From contig NZ_WGNY01000030.1 in assembly GCF_016124325.1 (NCBI RefSeq), positions 62,001 to 126,000 of the forward strand: a stretch of 64,000 nt of DNA. The letters are read 5' to 3'. Origin of the DNA: Phenylobacterium sp. GTDB lineage: Bacteria; Pseudomonadota; Alphaproteobacteria; Caulobacterales; Caulobacteraceae. The notes below the pieces were generated by a model, which ran no database searches, had not been told where the DNA came from, and worked only from the letters and a program-made list of their open reading frames with translations. This document shows positions 28,640-37,368 of the stretch, piece by piece (positions within the stretch are counted from its first letter, which is position 1; each line of letters begins with the position of its first letter). The position numbers and the translations under genes were made by a program.

Positions 28640-29339
28640 GCGCCTCCAGCGCCACGATCGCGTGGTCCGGGCCCTTGCGGACCACCACGTCGGCGAACGC
28701 CGCGGTCGGCGCGATGTATTCGCGCAGGTTGACCAGGTTGAGGTGGGTCCAGGCGGACTCGAACAGGGCGTCGCGCTGGTCGGGCTCCATGCTGGCGAAG
28801 AAGCTCGTGGGATCGGCGGCGATGATCCCGTGCAGCCTGGCGAGATACCACGCCTTCGCGTCGGCCGGGTCGGCGTCGAGGTAGACCGACAGCCCGAACC
28901 GCTCGCGCGCCTGTGGGGTCTGCAGCACATTGATCCCCTCGACGATCACCACGCCGGCGCCGTCCACCGCCCGCGCCTCCCCGGGGACGATGTCGTAGGT
29001 CACATGCGAATAGACCGGGATCTCGGCGCGCCGCCCGGACGCGAGGTCCGCGAGGAAGGCGTGGAAGGCGGCGGTGTCGTAGGTCTCGGGGAAGCCCTTC
29101 TTCTTGCCCAGGCCCGCGGGCTCGAGCACCGCGTTAGGCTTCAGGAAGCCGTCCGTGGCCACGATCTCGACCGGCGCGCCGCCGGCCGCCAGCGTGTCGG
29201 CGACCCGGCGCGCCAGGGTGCTCTTGCCCGCGGCCACCCCGCCCGTCACACCCACGAGGAAGGCGCCCGGCTCGGCCCGGCGCGCCGCGCGCTCGGCGAT
29301 CAGCGCCGCCAGCCCGTCGATGTAGTCGCGATCGGCCAT
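28626..29339 (-). CDS. coaA: type I pantothenate kinase
   Basis: A 237-residue P-loop kinase that phosphorylates pantothenate, the first committed step of CoA synthesis. The Walker A is GVTGGVAAGKSTLARRV. Further signatures are ATDGFLKPN, KKKGFPETYD, YSHVTYDIVPGE, VIVEGINVLQ and a C-terminal LNLVNLREYIAPTA with RKGPDH. It is shorter than the ~315-residue E. coli enzyme but follows the same order. A uridine-kinase-like role is less likely given the FPETYD and EGINVLQ segments. ATG 29339 has GGGAGGACCC just before it. With the coaD-like gene 2.2 kb away, two CoA-pathway-type genes flank typA. Confidence 0.88.
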
Positions 29340-29449
29340 GGGTCCTCCCGAAGGTGCGTGGGGTTCCATGCGGGCGCGGCCGCGGTCAAGGGCCCGCCTT
29401 GGCCACACCGGCGCCTTACCGATGTCGTCTCGGCGCGCTATTTTGAGGC

Positions 29450-30118
29450 ATGACCCTGCCCGCCAAGCCCTATCCGCCGCGCCACTATCCGACGCCCGCC
29501 GCCAAGTGCGCCGACCTGGTGGTCCACGTCATGGGCCTGACCCTGGCCCTGGTGGGCGGGATCGTGCTGCTGACCCTGGCGGTCCTGAAGGGTTCGATCA
29601 GCCAGGTGGTGGGCGTGTCGATCTATGGGGCCGGCGTCATCGCCATGCTGGCGTTCTCCACCGCCTACAATTTCGCCAAGCCGCAATACCGCCCGATGCT
29701 GCGCCGGCTGGATCACGCGGGCATCTTCCTGATGATCGCCGGCTCCTACACCCCGTTCACCCTACACCTCGCCGGCCCGTGGGGCTGGGGGATGACCGCG
29801 GCGGTCTGGAGCATCGCGGCGCTGGGCGCGCTGGGAAAGCTGGTCCTGACCGGCATCGACCGCAAGTTCTGGGTGGGCGTCTATCTCGCCCTGGGCTGGC
29901 TGGTGGTGATCGCGCTGAAGCCGATGATAGAGAGCCTGGCCTGGTACGCCCTGGCCCTGCTGGTCACGGGCGGGGTGCTCTACTCCACCGGCGTGATCTT
30001 CTACGTGAACAAGCGGCTGAAGTTCTCCCGCGCCATCTGGCATGGCCACGTGGTGGCCGCCGCCGCCGCCCATTGGGTGGCCGTGCTGCTGGGCGTTGTG
30101 CTGGCGACCCAGCACTGA
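29450..30118 (+). CDS. hemolysin III family (PAQR-like) membrane protein
   Basis: A 222-residue integral membrane protein with seven predicted helices. The family's metal-site residues are visible: H27 in CADLVVHVMGLTLALVGG, RRLDHAGIFLMIAGSYTPF, and HGHVVAAAAAHW near the C-terminus. Bacterial members such as YqfA/HlyIII affect membrane lipid state; a hydrolase (ceramidase-like) activity is proposed for the wider superfamily. The gene is on its own, with the upstream coaA divergent. Confidence 0.88.
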   Translation: MTLPAKPYPPRHYPTPAAKCADLVVHVMGLTLALVGGIVLLTLAVLKGSISQVVGVSIYGAGVIAMLAFSTAYNFAKPQYRPMLRRLDHAGIFLMIAGSYTPFTLHLAGPWGWGMTAAVWSIAALGALGKLVLTGIDRKFWVGVYLALGWLVVIALKPMIESLAWYALALLVTGGVLYSTGVIFYVNKRLKFSRAIWHGHVVAAAAAHWVAVLLGVVLATQH

Positions 30119-30128
30119 TCCAGCCCGG

Positions 30129-30590
30129 CTATTCGGCCGCCATCGGCGTCCACGCCGCGGGGATCATCGCGTCGGGCGCCGGGCGCGGCTCCAGCATCAA
30201 TCCGTTGATCGCCAGGGTCTCGGCCACCATGCAGGCCGCCGCGCCCAGCGAGGCCGGCGGCGGCGCGCCGAGCAGCCCGCCCAGCCGTTCGTCCAGCGTC
30301 CGGTAGTCGCCCGCCTGGGCCGCGCCGAAGGCGTCGAGGATCACCGCCTCGTCCTCGGTCAGCCGCGGATCGGCCGGGATCGCCAGCGCCACCCGCCGCC
30401 GCCCCCGCAGGGCGAGCTGCTGCACGAAGGCCTCCAGCATCCGGTAGGCCGTCTCGCCCGCGCAGCCGCAGGCCGCCTCGAAGTGGGCGCGCAGGCCGTG
30501 GCACGGCTCGGTCAGCGCCAGCAGGCGCACCGTGCGGATCAGCAGGCGCTCGCCGTGGAAGAGGCTGTCGCTGGGGCTGAGGACATGCAT
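30129..30590 (-). CDS. hypothetical protein, possibly DUF6628-like
   Basis: A 153-residue, mostly alpha-helical soluble protein. It has a Cys-rich patch (PCHGLRAHFEAACGCAGE), a segment LRGRRRVALAIPADPRLTEDEAVIL and a C-terminal helix with ACMVAETLAINGL. This loosely recalls the DUF6628 family of Sphingomonadales and Caulobacterales, which I cannot confirm. It is convergent with the HlyIII gene (10-bp gap) and lies downstream of the GNAT gene. Confidence 0.65.
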   Translation of the reverse strand: MHVLSPSDSLFHGERLLIRTVRLLALTEPCHGLRAHFEAACGCAGETAYRMLEAFVQQLALRGRRRVALAIPADPRLTEDEAVILDAFGAAQAGDYRTLDERLGGLLGAPPPASLGAAACMVAETLAINGLMLEPRPAPDAMIPAAWTPMAAE

Positions 30591-30656
30591 GGCCGACTCC
30601 GATCAGGTCGGCCCACGCTATTGCTGTTGCGAGTCATTCGCAACTAAGAACGCCCC

Positions 30657-31115
30657 TCAGTAGCGCCTTTCCATGAACACGTCGGCGCGCGCATAGGGCG
30701 TGTCGGTGGGCGCGAGGTCCTTGAAGCCCATGGCGCGGTAGAGGCCCAGCGCCGGGCCGAGCGACGAGTTGGTCTCCAGATAGAGCCGCGGCGCACCCAA
30801 CTCGGCGCCCACGTCGATGCAGCGCTGCATCAGCATCCGCCCCAGCCCCGAGCCGCGCAGGTCTTCGCTGACGGTCATCTTGGCCACCTCGTAGCCGCCG
30901 TCGGCCATCCGGATCAGGGCCGCGCAGCCCACCGCCGCGCCATCCGTAATCGCCATGAACACGCGCCCGCCTTGGTCGATGATCTTGCCCTGCGGGTCGC
31001 TCAGCACCTCGCGGTCCTTGGCCTCGATGGCGAAGTGCTTCGAGATCCACGCTTCGTTGAGCGTGCGGAAGGCCTCGGCGTGCCGGGGCTCGAACTCGAC
31101 GATCTCGATGGTCAT
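30657..31115 (-). CDS. GNAT-family N-acetyltransferase
   Basis: A 152-residue acetyl-CoA-dependent acetyltransferase. The pyrophosphate-binding motif A is MTVSEDLRGSGLGRMLMQRC (R/Q-x-x-G-x-G/A), and motif B includes LYLETNSSLGPALGLYRAMGF. It starts with IEIVEFEPRHAEAFRTLN and includes an insertion around ISKHFAIEAKDREVLSDP, a form common in MarR-associated or stand-alone GNATs. The acceptor is unknown. It is divergent from the aminotransferase with only 29 bp between start codons, so the two promoters must overlap. Confidence 0.88.
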   Translation of the reverse strand: MTIEIVEFEPRHAEAFRTLNEAWISKHFAIEAKDREVLSDPQGKIIDQGGRVFMAITDGAAVGCAALIRMADGGYEVAKMTVSEDLRGSGLGRMLMQRCIDVGAELGAPRLYLETNSSLGPALGLYRAMGFKDLAPTDTPYARADVFMERRY

Positions 31116-31144
31116 GGGGAAAGTCTGACGCCAAAGTCGCCCCG

Positions 31145-32329
31145 ATGACCAATGCCATTTTCTCCGGACTGGCCACGACGATCTTCGAGGAGATGTCGGG
31201 CCTGGCGCGCGCCACGGGCGCCATCAATCTCGGCCAAGGATTCCCGGACGATCCGGGGCCCGAGGCGATCCGCGCCAAGGCCGCCGACGCCGTGCTCAAC
31301 GGCTACAACCAGTATCCGCCGATGGCGGGCTTGCCCGAGCTGCGCCAGGCCGTCGCCGCCCACTACGCTCGCGCCCAGGGCCTCGACCTCGACTGGCAGA
31401 CCGAGGTCACCATCACCTCCGGCGCCACCGAGGCCCTGGCCGCCAGCTTCCTCGGCCTCATCGAGGAGGGCGACGAGGTCGTCGTCTTCCAGCCGTTCTA
31501 CGACGCCTACCTGCCGCTCATTCGCCGGGCGGGCGGGATCCCCAAGCTGGTCAACCTCAAGCCGCCGCACTGGCGCTTCGACCGCGCCATGCTGGAGGCC
31601 GCCTTCACCGAACGCACGCGCCTGGTGGTGCTGAACGATCCCATGAACCCCACCGGCGTGGTCCTGCCCGACGAAGACCTCGCCCTGCTGGCCGAGTTCT
31701 GCGTGGCCCACGACGCCGTCGCCGTCTGCGACGAGGTCTGGGAGCAGGTGGTGTTCGGAAACGCCCGCCACCGCCCGCTGATCGCATTTCCGGGCATGCG
31801 CGAGCGCACGGTGAAGATCGGCTCGGCGGGCAAGATGTTCGGGCTCACCGGCTGGAAGGTGGGCTACCTCTGCGCCGCCCCGGCGCTGACCCATGCGCTG
31901 GCCCGCACGCACCAGTTCCTCACCTTCACCACCCCGCCCAACCTCCAGGCCGCCGTCGCCTGGGGCCTGGAGAACGCCGGCGACTGGTTCGCCGACATGC
32001 CGCGCGCGCTGGCGGCCTCGCGCGACCGCCTGACCGAGGGCCTGCGACGCGAAGGCTTCGCCGTCCTGCCCAGCCAGGGCACCTATTTCCTCTGCGTGGA
32101 CCTGCCGGGCTCAGGGATCGCCGAGGGCGACCGCGACTTCTGCCTGCGCGCGGTGAAGGCGGCGGGCGTCGCCGCCATCCCCGTCTCGGCCTTCTACGAG
32201 GCGGCGCCGGTCACCACCATCGCGCGGCTGTGCTTCTCCAAGGCCGACGCCACCCTGGACGAGGGCGTCCGGCGCCTGGCCAGGGCGCGGGAGCTGTCGC
32301 TCGCAAGACCTGACTTTCCCTCCCCTTGA
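31145..32329 (+). CDS. PLP-dependent aminotransferase (class I/II, methionine/kynurenine type)
   Basis: A 394-residue fold-type I aminotransferase, cytoplasmic. Markers are INLGQGFPDDPGP, NQYPPMAGLPELRQAV, VTITSGATEALAAS, LNDPMNPTGVV, VCDEVWEQVVF and the PLP lysine in GSAGKMFGLTGWKVGY. The pattern is nearest to YbdL-like methionine aminotransferases and kynurenine-oxoglutarate transaminases. The last residues (RPDFPSP) and the stop codon are encoded by the left arm of an intergenic repeat, so the C-terminus has been remodelled by that element. It is divergent from GNAT. Confidence 0.9.
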   Translation: MTNAIFSGLATTIFEEMSGLARATGAINLGQGFPDDPGPEAIRAKAADAVLNGYNQYPPMAGLPELRQAVAAHYARAQGLDLDWQTEVTITSGATEALAASFLGLIEEGDEVVVFQPFYDAYLPLIRRAGGIPKLVNLKPPHWRFDRAMLEAAFTERTRLVVLNDPMNPTGVVLPDEDLALLAEFCVAHDAVAVCDEVWEQVVFGNARHRPLIAFPGMRERTVKIGSAGKMFGLTGWKVGYLCAAPALTHALARTHQFLTFTTPPNLQAAVAWGLENAGDWFADMPRALAASRDRLTEGLRREGFAVLPSQGTYFLCVDLPGSGIAEGDRDFCLRAVKAAGVAAIPVSAFYEAAPVTTIARLCFSKADATLDEGVRRLARARELSLARPDFPSP

Positions 32330-32427
32330 TGGGGAGGGCGACTCGCCACCGGCGAGCGGGGTGGGGAGGCCACAGGCCCCACCCGTCCGCCGCTTCGCGC
32401 CGGCCACCCTCCCCATGAAGGGGAGGG
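32318..32427. repeat. intergenic C/G-tract repeat, family A copy 1
   Basis: CCCTCCCC at the left and GGGGAGGG at the right, each in its own hairpin (CCCTCCCCTTGATGGGGAGGG and CCCTCCCCATGAAGGGGAGGG). The left arm overlaps the aminotransferase stop. The interior has further GC pairs (CACCGGCGAG, GCTTCGCGCCGG). Confidence 0.7.
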
Positions 32428-32433
32428 AAGGGG

Positions 32434-33201
32434 CTAGCCGGCCCGCCACCTCGCCGGCGTGACGCCGAAGGCGCGCTTGAACGCCGCGATGAAGGCCGAG
32501 GGGCTGGAATAGCCCGCCTCGAGGGCGGCCGTCGTCACCGACGCGCCGGCCGACAACGACACCACCGCCTGCTGCATCCGCGCCCGGCCGCGCCACGCGT
32601 CGAGCGACAGGCCGGTTTGGGCCAGGAACAGCCGCTGGAGCGTGCGCAGGCTGGCCCCCGCGCCGCGCGCCAGATCGGAAAACGCCGCCTCGGATCCCGG
32701 CTCGGCCAGCAGCCGGTCGGCCAGGGCCCGCGCCCGCGGATCGACCGGCAACGGCAGCTCCAGCGGCGCGGTCTCCGCCGCGGCCAGCAGATCGAGGAGC
32801 AAGCCTTCCAGGCGGGCGTGAGCGGGATTTTCGATGTCCAGCATGCCGATCCTGACGATGTGGAGGATCAGCTCGCGCAGCAGCGGCGTCACTTCGATGG
32901 CGCGGCATGCGTCCAGCCGCGGGTCGTCGCCGACCGGCGCGAGATAGAGCGTGCGCATCGCCACCCGGCCGCGCATCTGGATCTCGTGCGGCGTGCCGCC
33001 CGGCGCCCAGATCGCCCGGGTCGGCGGCACCAGCCAGGCCGCGGCGGGCGTGGCGACCCGCATGGCGCCGGACGAGGCGTAGACGAGCTGCGCCCAGGGG
33101 TGCGTGTGGCGGTCCAGCACGTGGCCGTCGGGATAGGTCACCGCCAGGCCGCGGACGGGGAAACCATCCGGATCGCGGGCATTCTGGCGCGTAAGCGACA
33201 T
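32434..33201 (-). CDS. AraC-family transcriptional regulator
   Basis: A 255-residue regulator. The N-terminal cupin-like domain includes HVLDRHTHPWAQLVYASSG and WLVPPTRAIWAPGGTPHEI. The C-terminal double helix-turn-helix (~165-255) has DLARGAGASLRTLQRLFLAQ and AALEAGYSSPSAFIAAFKRAFGVTP, the latter being the AraC signature. It is likely a local activator; the divergent VOC-methyltransferase pair starts 69 bp away and is the natural target, though unproven. Confidence 0.92.
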   Translation of the reverse strand: MSLTRQNARDPDGFPVRGLAVTYPDGHVLDRHTHPWAQLVYASSGAMRVATPAAAWLVPPTRAIWAPGGTPHEIQMRGRVAMRTLYLAPVGDDPRLDACRAIEVTPLLRELILHIVRIGMLDIENPAHARLEGLLLDLLAAAETAPLELPLPVDPRARALADRLLAEPGSEAAFSDLARGAGASLRTLQRLFLAQTGLSLDAWRGRARMQQAVVSLSAGASVTTAALEAGYSSPSAFIAAFKRAFGVTPARWRAG

Positions 33202-33270
33202 AATTCGTCAGACTAGCGCAAGCACGACGTCCGGCGAAGCGCGAAGCTCGGTGTCGAGGAGGCCCGCCGC

Positions 33271-33645
33271 ATGCCCGCGACCCTGCGCCATTTCGCCATC
33301 AACGCCGACGACGTCCCCCGCGCCCGCGCCTTCTACGAGCAGGTGTTCGGCTGGACCTTCACGCCCTGGGGCCCGCCGGGCTTCTACCAGACGCGATCCA
33401 GCGGAGCGGGACATCTGGGCGCCCTTCAGGACCGCCGCAGCGTCGGCGGACGGGCCATGCCGGGCGTCGAACTGACCTTCGGCGTCGACGACCTCGACAG
33501 CGCCGTCGCCGCCATCGAGGCCCACGGCGGCAAGGTGCTGATGCAGCCCTTCCACATCGAGGGCGTCGGCCGCCTGATCTTCTTCCAGGACAGCGAAGGC
33601 AACGTCGCCGGCGCCATGCAGTACGACGAAGGGACCTGGGAATGA
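33271..33645 (+). CDS. VOC-family (glyoxalase-like) protein
   Basis: A 124-residue two-betaalphabetabetabeta-repeat protein of the vicinal oxygen chelate superfamily. It opens LRHFAINADDVPRARAFYEQVFGW and continues with LTFGVDDLDSAVAAIEAHGG and FFQDSEGNVAGAM. His, Glu and Gln positions compatible with a metal site are present, but the substrate is open. AGGAGG lies 8 bp upstream of the ATG. Its stop overlaps the next gene's start (ATGA), so the two are translated together. Confidence 0.88.
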   Translation: MPATLRHFAINADDVPRARAFYEQVFGWTFTPWGPPGFYQTRSSGAGHLGALQDRRSVGGRAMPGVELTFGVDDLDSAVAAIEAHGGKVLMQPFHIEGVGRLIFFQDSEGNVAGAMQYDEGTWE

Positions 33646-34310
33646 GCGTCCTGACCGACACCGCCCTGCAAGCGCGCATCGACGGCCTGCAGGCCGCCAG
33701 CATCGCCCAGGAAGCCGAGACCAACCGCTACTTCTCCGAGCGTGCGAAGAAGGGCGACCTCAGCTGGGACGGCCTGGACGCGGCCGCCAACCGCTTCATG
33801 GCCGACAAGCTGGTGGCGCTGGAGCCGATCAAGGCCGAGTTCTGCCACATGCTCTGCCGGGCGCTGCGCGCGACCCGCGTCGTCGAGATCGGCACCTCGT
33901 ACGGCGTCTCGACGCTCTATCTGGCCGACGCCGTGCGGGCGAATGGCGGCGGCGTGGTGATCGGCACGGAGTACGAGCCGGCCAAGGCGGCCGCCGCGCG
34001 GGCCAGCTTCGAGGCCGCCGGCGTCGCCCACCTGATCGACCTGCGCGAAGGCGACCTGCGCGAGACGCTGAAGGACCTCGAAGGCCCCATCGACTTCGTG
34101 CTGATGGACATCTGGACCGAGATGGCGCGACCGGCCCTGGAGCTGGTCCATCCCCACCTGCGCCCCGGCGCTGTGATCGTCGCCGACAACACCACCGGCT
34201 TCCGCCACGCCTACCGCCATTTCTTCGAATTCGTCGCGGAGCCGAAGAACGGCCTCACGACCATGACCCTGCCCTTCGACGGCGGACTGGAGATGGTGGT
34301 GAAGGGCTAG
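33642..34310 (+). CDS. class I SAM-dependent O-methyltransferase
   Basis: A 222-residue protein of the catechol/caffeoyl-CoA O-methyltransferase type. SAM motif I is VVEIGTSYGVSTLYLADA, acidic loop IGTEYEPAKA, and DFVLMDIWTEMARPALELV with GAVIVADNT follow. An N-terminal helical part precedes the Rossmann fold. Its start overlaps the VOC stop by 4 bp. A divergent AraC regulator may control the pair. Confidence 0.88.
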   Translation: MSVLTDTALQARIDGLQAASIAQEAETNRYFSERAKKGDLSWDGLDAAANRFMADKLVALEPIKAEFCHMLCRALRATRVVEIGTSYGVSTLYLADAVRANGGGVVIGTEYEPAKAAAARASFEAAGVAHLIDLREGDLRETLKDLEGPIDFVLMDIWTEMARPALELVHPHLRPGAVIVADNTTGFRHAYRHFFEFVAEPKNGLTTMTLPFDGGLEMVVKG

Positions 34311-34321
34311 GCGGCCCCGAT

Positions 34322-34460
34322 CCTCCCCCCTCGGGGGAGGTGGCGCGAAGCGCCGGAGGGGGTCCGCTCAGGAGGCGCAGCTTCGGGCGCGCCCAGCGGC
34401 GGGCGTCTGAGCGGAAGCCCCCTCAGTCCCTCCGGGACAGCTCCCCCCGGAGGGGGAGCA
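34322..34460. repeat. intergenic C/G-tract repeat, family A copy 2
   Basis: Left hairpin CCTCCCCCCTCGGGGGAGG, right hairpin CTCCCCCCGGAGGGGGAG, with internal GGCGCGAAGCGCCGGAGGGGG and CCCCCTCAGTCCCTCC. The layout is close to copy 3 at 39726. Confidence 0.75.
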
Positions 34461-34472
34461 TCTACGGTCGGA

Positions 34473-35267
34473 TCAGCAGGTCGAACCGCCATCCACGACG
34501 ATCGTCTGGCCCGTGGTCCAGGCGCCGGCGCGCGAGGCGAGGTAGACCGCCGCCCCGGCCAGGTCGTCCGGCTCGCCCAGGCGGCGCAGCGGCGTGCCCG
34601 AGCTGGCGCGCTCCTCGCCCGCGGGATTGTCCCACAGCGCCTTGGCGAAGTCGGTCTTCACCAGGCCCGGCGCGATGCAGTTCACCCGGATGTTGAAGGG
34701 GCCCAGCTCCTTGGCGAGGTTGCGGGCGAGCTGCATGTCGGCCGCCTTGGAGATGCAGTAGGCGCCGATCACCTCCGAGCCGCGCAGGCCGCCGATGGAG
34801 GACACGACGATGATCGCCCCGTCCATCCGTTCCTTCATCTCGGGCGCGACCATCTTCACCAGCCAGTTGTTGGCGACGATGTTGTTGTCGAGGATCTTGC
34901 GGAAGGCGTCGTCCGGGATGTCGAGCTGGCTGCCGTAGAACGGGTTCGAGGCGGCGTTGCAGACCAGGATGTCGATCTGGCCCCAGGTCTTGCGGGTCTC
35001 GTCCACCAGGCGCTGCAGGTCTTCCTGGCTGGAGATGTTGGCCGGGATCGCGATGGCGTGGCCCGGGTTCTGTTCGTTGATCGCCGCGGCGACCTCCTCG
35101 CAGGGGCCGGCCTTGCGCGAGCTGATCACCACCTTGGCGCCCTGCTGGGCCATGCGCTCGGCGATGGCGCGGCCGATCCCGCGCGAGCTGCCGGTGATGA
35201 CGGCCACCTTGCCGGTCAAGTCGAACAGGCCCTTGGCGCTGACCTTGGGGGCTTCCAGAACGGCCAT
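34473..35267 (-). CDS. SDR-family oxidoreductase (DHRS4-like)
   Basis: A 264-residue NAD(P)-dependent dehydrogenase/reductase. The cofactor motif TGxxxGxG is ITGSSRGIGRAIAERM. The catalytic set is NAAS, VVSSIGG (Ser) and YCISKAAD (Tyr-x-x-x-Lys). It ends TTGQTIVVDGGSTC. An Arg in VISSRKAG suggests NADP preference. The N-terminal pre-sequence (MAVLEAPKVSAKGLFDLTGK) is typical of dehydrogenase/reductase SDR family member 4-like proteins in this order. It is divergent from the PQQ dehydrogenase gene. Confidence 0.9.
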   Translation of the reverse strand: MAVLEAPKVSAKGLFDLTGKVAVITGSSRGIGRAIAERMAQQGAKVVISSRKAGPCEEVAAAINEQNPGHAIAIPANISSQEDLQRLVDETRKTWGQIDILVCNAASNPFYGSQLDIPDDAFRKILDNNIVANNWLVKMVAPEMKERMDGAIIVVSSIGGLRGSEVIGAYCISKAADMQLARNLAKELGPFNIRVNCIAPGLVKTDFAKALWDNPAGEERASSGTPLRRLGEPDDLAGAAVYLASRAGAWTTGQTIVVDGGSTC

Positions 35268-35425
35268 CTGCGGCGTCTCCCGAACATTTGTTTGAAGTTG
35301 GCGCCATTTGCGACGCGGGGCGCCGCGAGGTCAAGCGGCGACGGTGGACGGCCTCGGAGGATGCCGTATCTTCGAATGCTCAGGCGGCCGGCGAACGAGC
35401 CGCCGAGGAGTCGGGGAAGAGACGC

Positions 35426-37333
35426 ATGAAGGTGTTGGCGGCGTTCGGGGGGCTGGCGCTCGCGCTCGGCCTGGGTCTGACGGCCTGGGCGCAGGCCGAC
35501 CGCACGCGCGAACTGCTGCCGCCGCCCGGTCAGGCGGTCTACCGCACCTACTGCGCGGCCTGCCACGACCATCCGGAGGAGACGCGGGCGCCGACCAAGG
35601 CGACGCTGTCGGCGATGAGCTACCAGGTGCTCTCGTTCGCGCTCACCAGGGGCAAGATGCAGGCCCAGGCCGCCGCGCTGACCGACGAGACGCGCGAACA
35701 GCTGATCACCTACCTCACAGGCAAGACGTCCGAGACGACCGACGCCTGGAGCGCGGCGATGATGTGCAAGGCCGCCAGCCGGCCGCTCGACCTCAAGGGC
35801 GCGCCGACCATCGCCACCTTCGGCTTCGATGCGCGCAACACCCGCACGCTCACCGCGAAGCAGGCCGGCCTGACGCGGGCGAAGCTCGCCAAGCTGGAGC
35901 TGGCCTGGGCCATCGCCTTTCCGGACGTGACCATGATCCGCGCCCAGGGCGCGGTGGTGGGCGACCACCTCTTCCTGCCGGTGGCCGAGGCCTCGGCCCT
36001 CTATGCCTTCAACCTGAAGGACCCGGCCCATCCCTGCATCGACTGGGTCTACCGGGCGGCCGAGCCGCTCCGGACCAGCGCCGCCTACGGCGTCATCGCC
36101 GACGGCCGCCCCGTGCTCGCGTTCTCGGGCCAGGATTCCACGCTCCATGTGGTCGACGCGCGGACGGGCAAGGCGCTGTGGACCAAGAACGTCGCGGGCT
36201 ACTCCTATTCGCTCACCACCGGCACGCCGCGGGTGCTGAAGGACCGGATCATCGTGCCGGTCAGCCAGTTCGAGATCATGGTGGCGGCCGACAACAAGCT
36301 GACCTGCTGCACCAACCATGGCTTCGTCCTGTCGCTCGACCCGGCGACCGGCGCCCAGCAATGGCGCTACGACACCATGCCCGAGGCCCAGCCGGTGCGC
36401 GATCGCGGCGACGGCAAGATGCTGTGGGGGCCGTCCGGCGCGCCGATCTGGAATTCGCCGGTGGTGGACGAGACGCGCGGCCTGATCTTCTTCGGCACCG
36501 GCGAGAGCAATTCGCCGCCCGCGCACCCCAACACCGACGCCCTGATCGCCATCCGGCTTTCCGACGGCAAGCAGGTGTGGAGCCACCAGGCGACGCCGGA
36601 CGACATCTTCAACGTCGGCTGCGGCCCCGATCCCGGCCCCGGCAAGCTCAACTGCGTGAAGCGGTCCGAGACCGTCTACCGCGACGTCGACTTCGGCGCC
36701 TCGCTGATCCTGGGCCGCCTCAAGAGCGGCAGGGACGTGCTGTTCGCCGGCCAGAAGTCGGGTTCGGTCTGGGCGCTCGATCCGGATACCGGCAAGGTGC
36801 TCTGGCGGCGCGACATCGGCACGGGCGAGCCCAACGGCGGCATCCACTGGGGCATCGCCTTCACGGACGACACGGTGATCGTGCCGGTGGCCCAGATCGG
36901 CCGGCAGCTCCCCGGCGGCGAGCCCATCGACCCGAAGCTCCAGCCCGGCCTCTACGGCGTCGACGCCGCCACCGGCGAGATCCGCTGGCATTATTCCGCG
37001 ACCCCGGACTGCGCCAACGGACGCGACAAGAAGGCCCCGCGCTGCACCCGGATGTTCGGCTTCTCCGGCGCCCCCACCGTGATCGACGGCGCCGTCGTGC
37101 AGGGCAGCCTGGACGGGATCCTGCGGGTGATCGACGCCAGGACCGGCGCGCAGCTCTGGCGCTACGACACCCTGCGCGACTTCGACGCCCTGAACGGCGC
37201 GCCCGGCCACGGCGGCTCGATCGACGCGGCCTCGATCGTCGGCGTCAACGGCCTCGTCCTGGCCGGGTCGGGCTATGGCATGTTCGGCCAGGCGCCGGGC
37301 AATGTGCTGCTGGCCTTCCGGCCCAAGCCCTGA
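35426..37333 (+). CDS. periplasmic cytochrome c - PQQ-dependent dehydrogenase (polyvinyl-alcohol-dehydrogenase type)
   Basis: A 635-residue periplasmic quinohaemoprotein. The start at 35426 gives a signal peptide ending TAWAQA. An N-terminal c-type haem domain has C43-A-A-C46-H47. A PQQ-type eight-bladed propeller follows with repeated motifs such as VVDARTGKALWTKNV, LDPATGAQQWRYD and LDPDTGKVLWRRD. A vicinal Cys pair in LTCCTNHGF is notable, since PQQ enzymes bear such a disulfide near the cofactor. The order cytochrome then propeller matches the polyvinyl alcohol dehydrogenase subgroup. The alcohol substrate is unknown. An M20 peptidase gene follows closely. Confidence 0.88.
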   Translation: MKVLAAFGGLALALGLGLTAWAQADRTRELLPPPGQAVYRTYCAACHDHPEETRAPTKATLSAMSYQVLSFALTRGKMQAQAAALTDETREQLITYLTGKTSETTDAWSAAMMCKAASRPLDLKGAPTIATFGFDARNTRTLTAKQAGLTRAKLAKLELAWAIAFPDVTMIRAQGAVVGDHLFLPVAEASALYAFNLKDPAHPCIDWVYRAAEPLRTSAAYGVIADGRPVLAFSGQDSTLHVVDARTGKALWTKNVAGYSYSLTTGTPRVLKDRIIVPVSQFEIMVAADNKLTCCTNHGFVLSLDPATGAQQWRYDTMPEAQPVRDRGDGKMLWGPSGAPIWNSPVVDETRGLIFFGTGESNSPPAHPNTDALIAIRLSDGKQVWSHQATPDDIFNVGCGPDPGPGKLNCVKRSETVYRDVDFGASLILGRLKSGRDVLFAGQKSGSVWALDPDTGKVLWRRDIGTGEPNGGIHWGIAFTDDTVIVPVAQIGRQLPGGEPIDPKLQPGLYGVDAATGEIRWHYSATPDCANGRDKKAPRCTRMFGFSGAPTVIDGAVVQGSLDGILRVIDARTGAQLWRYDTLRDFDALNGAPGHGGSIDAASIVGVNGLVLAGSGYGMFGQAPGNVLLAFRPKP

Positions 37334-37368
37334 CAGTCTCGCCGCCTTCGGGTTTGGGGGTGAGCGCC

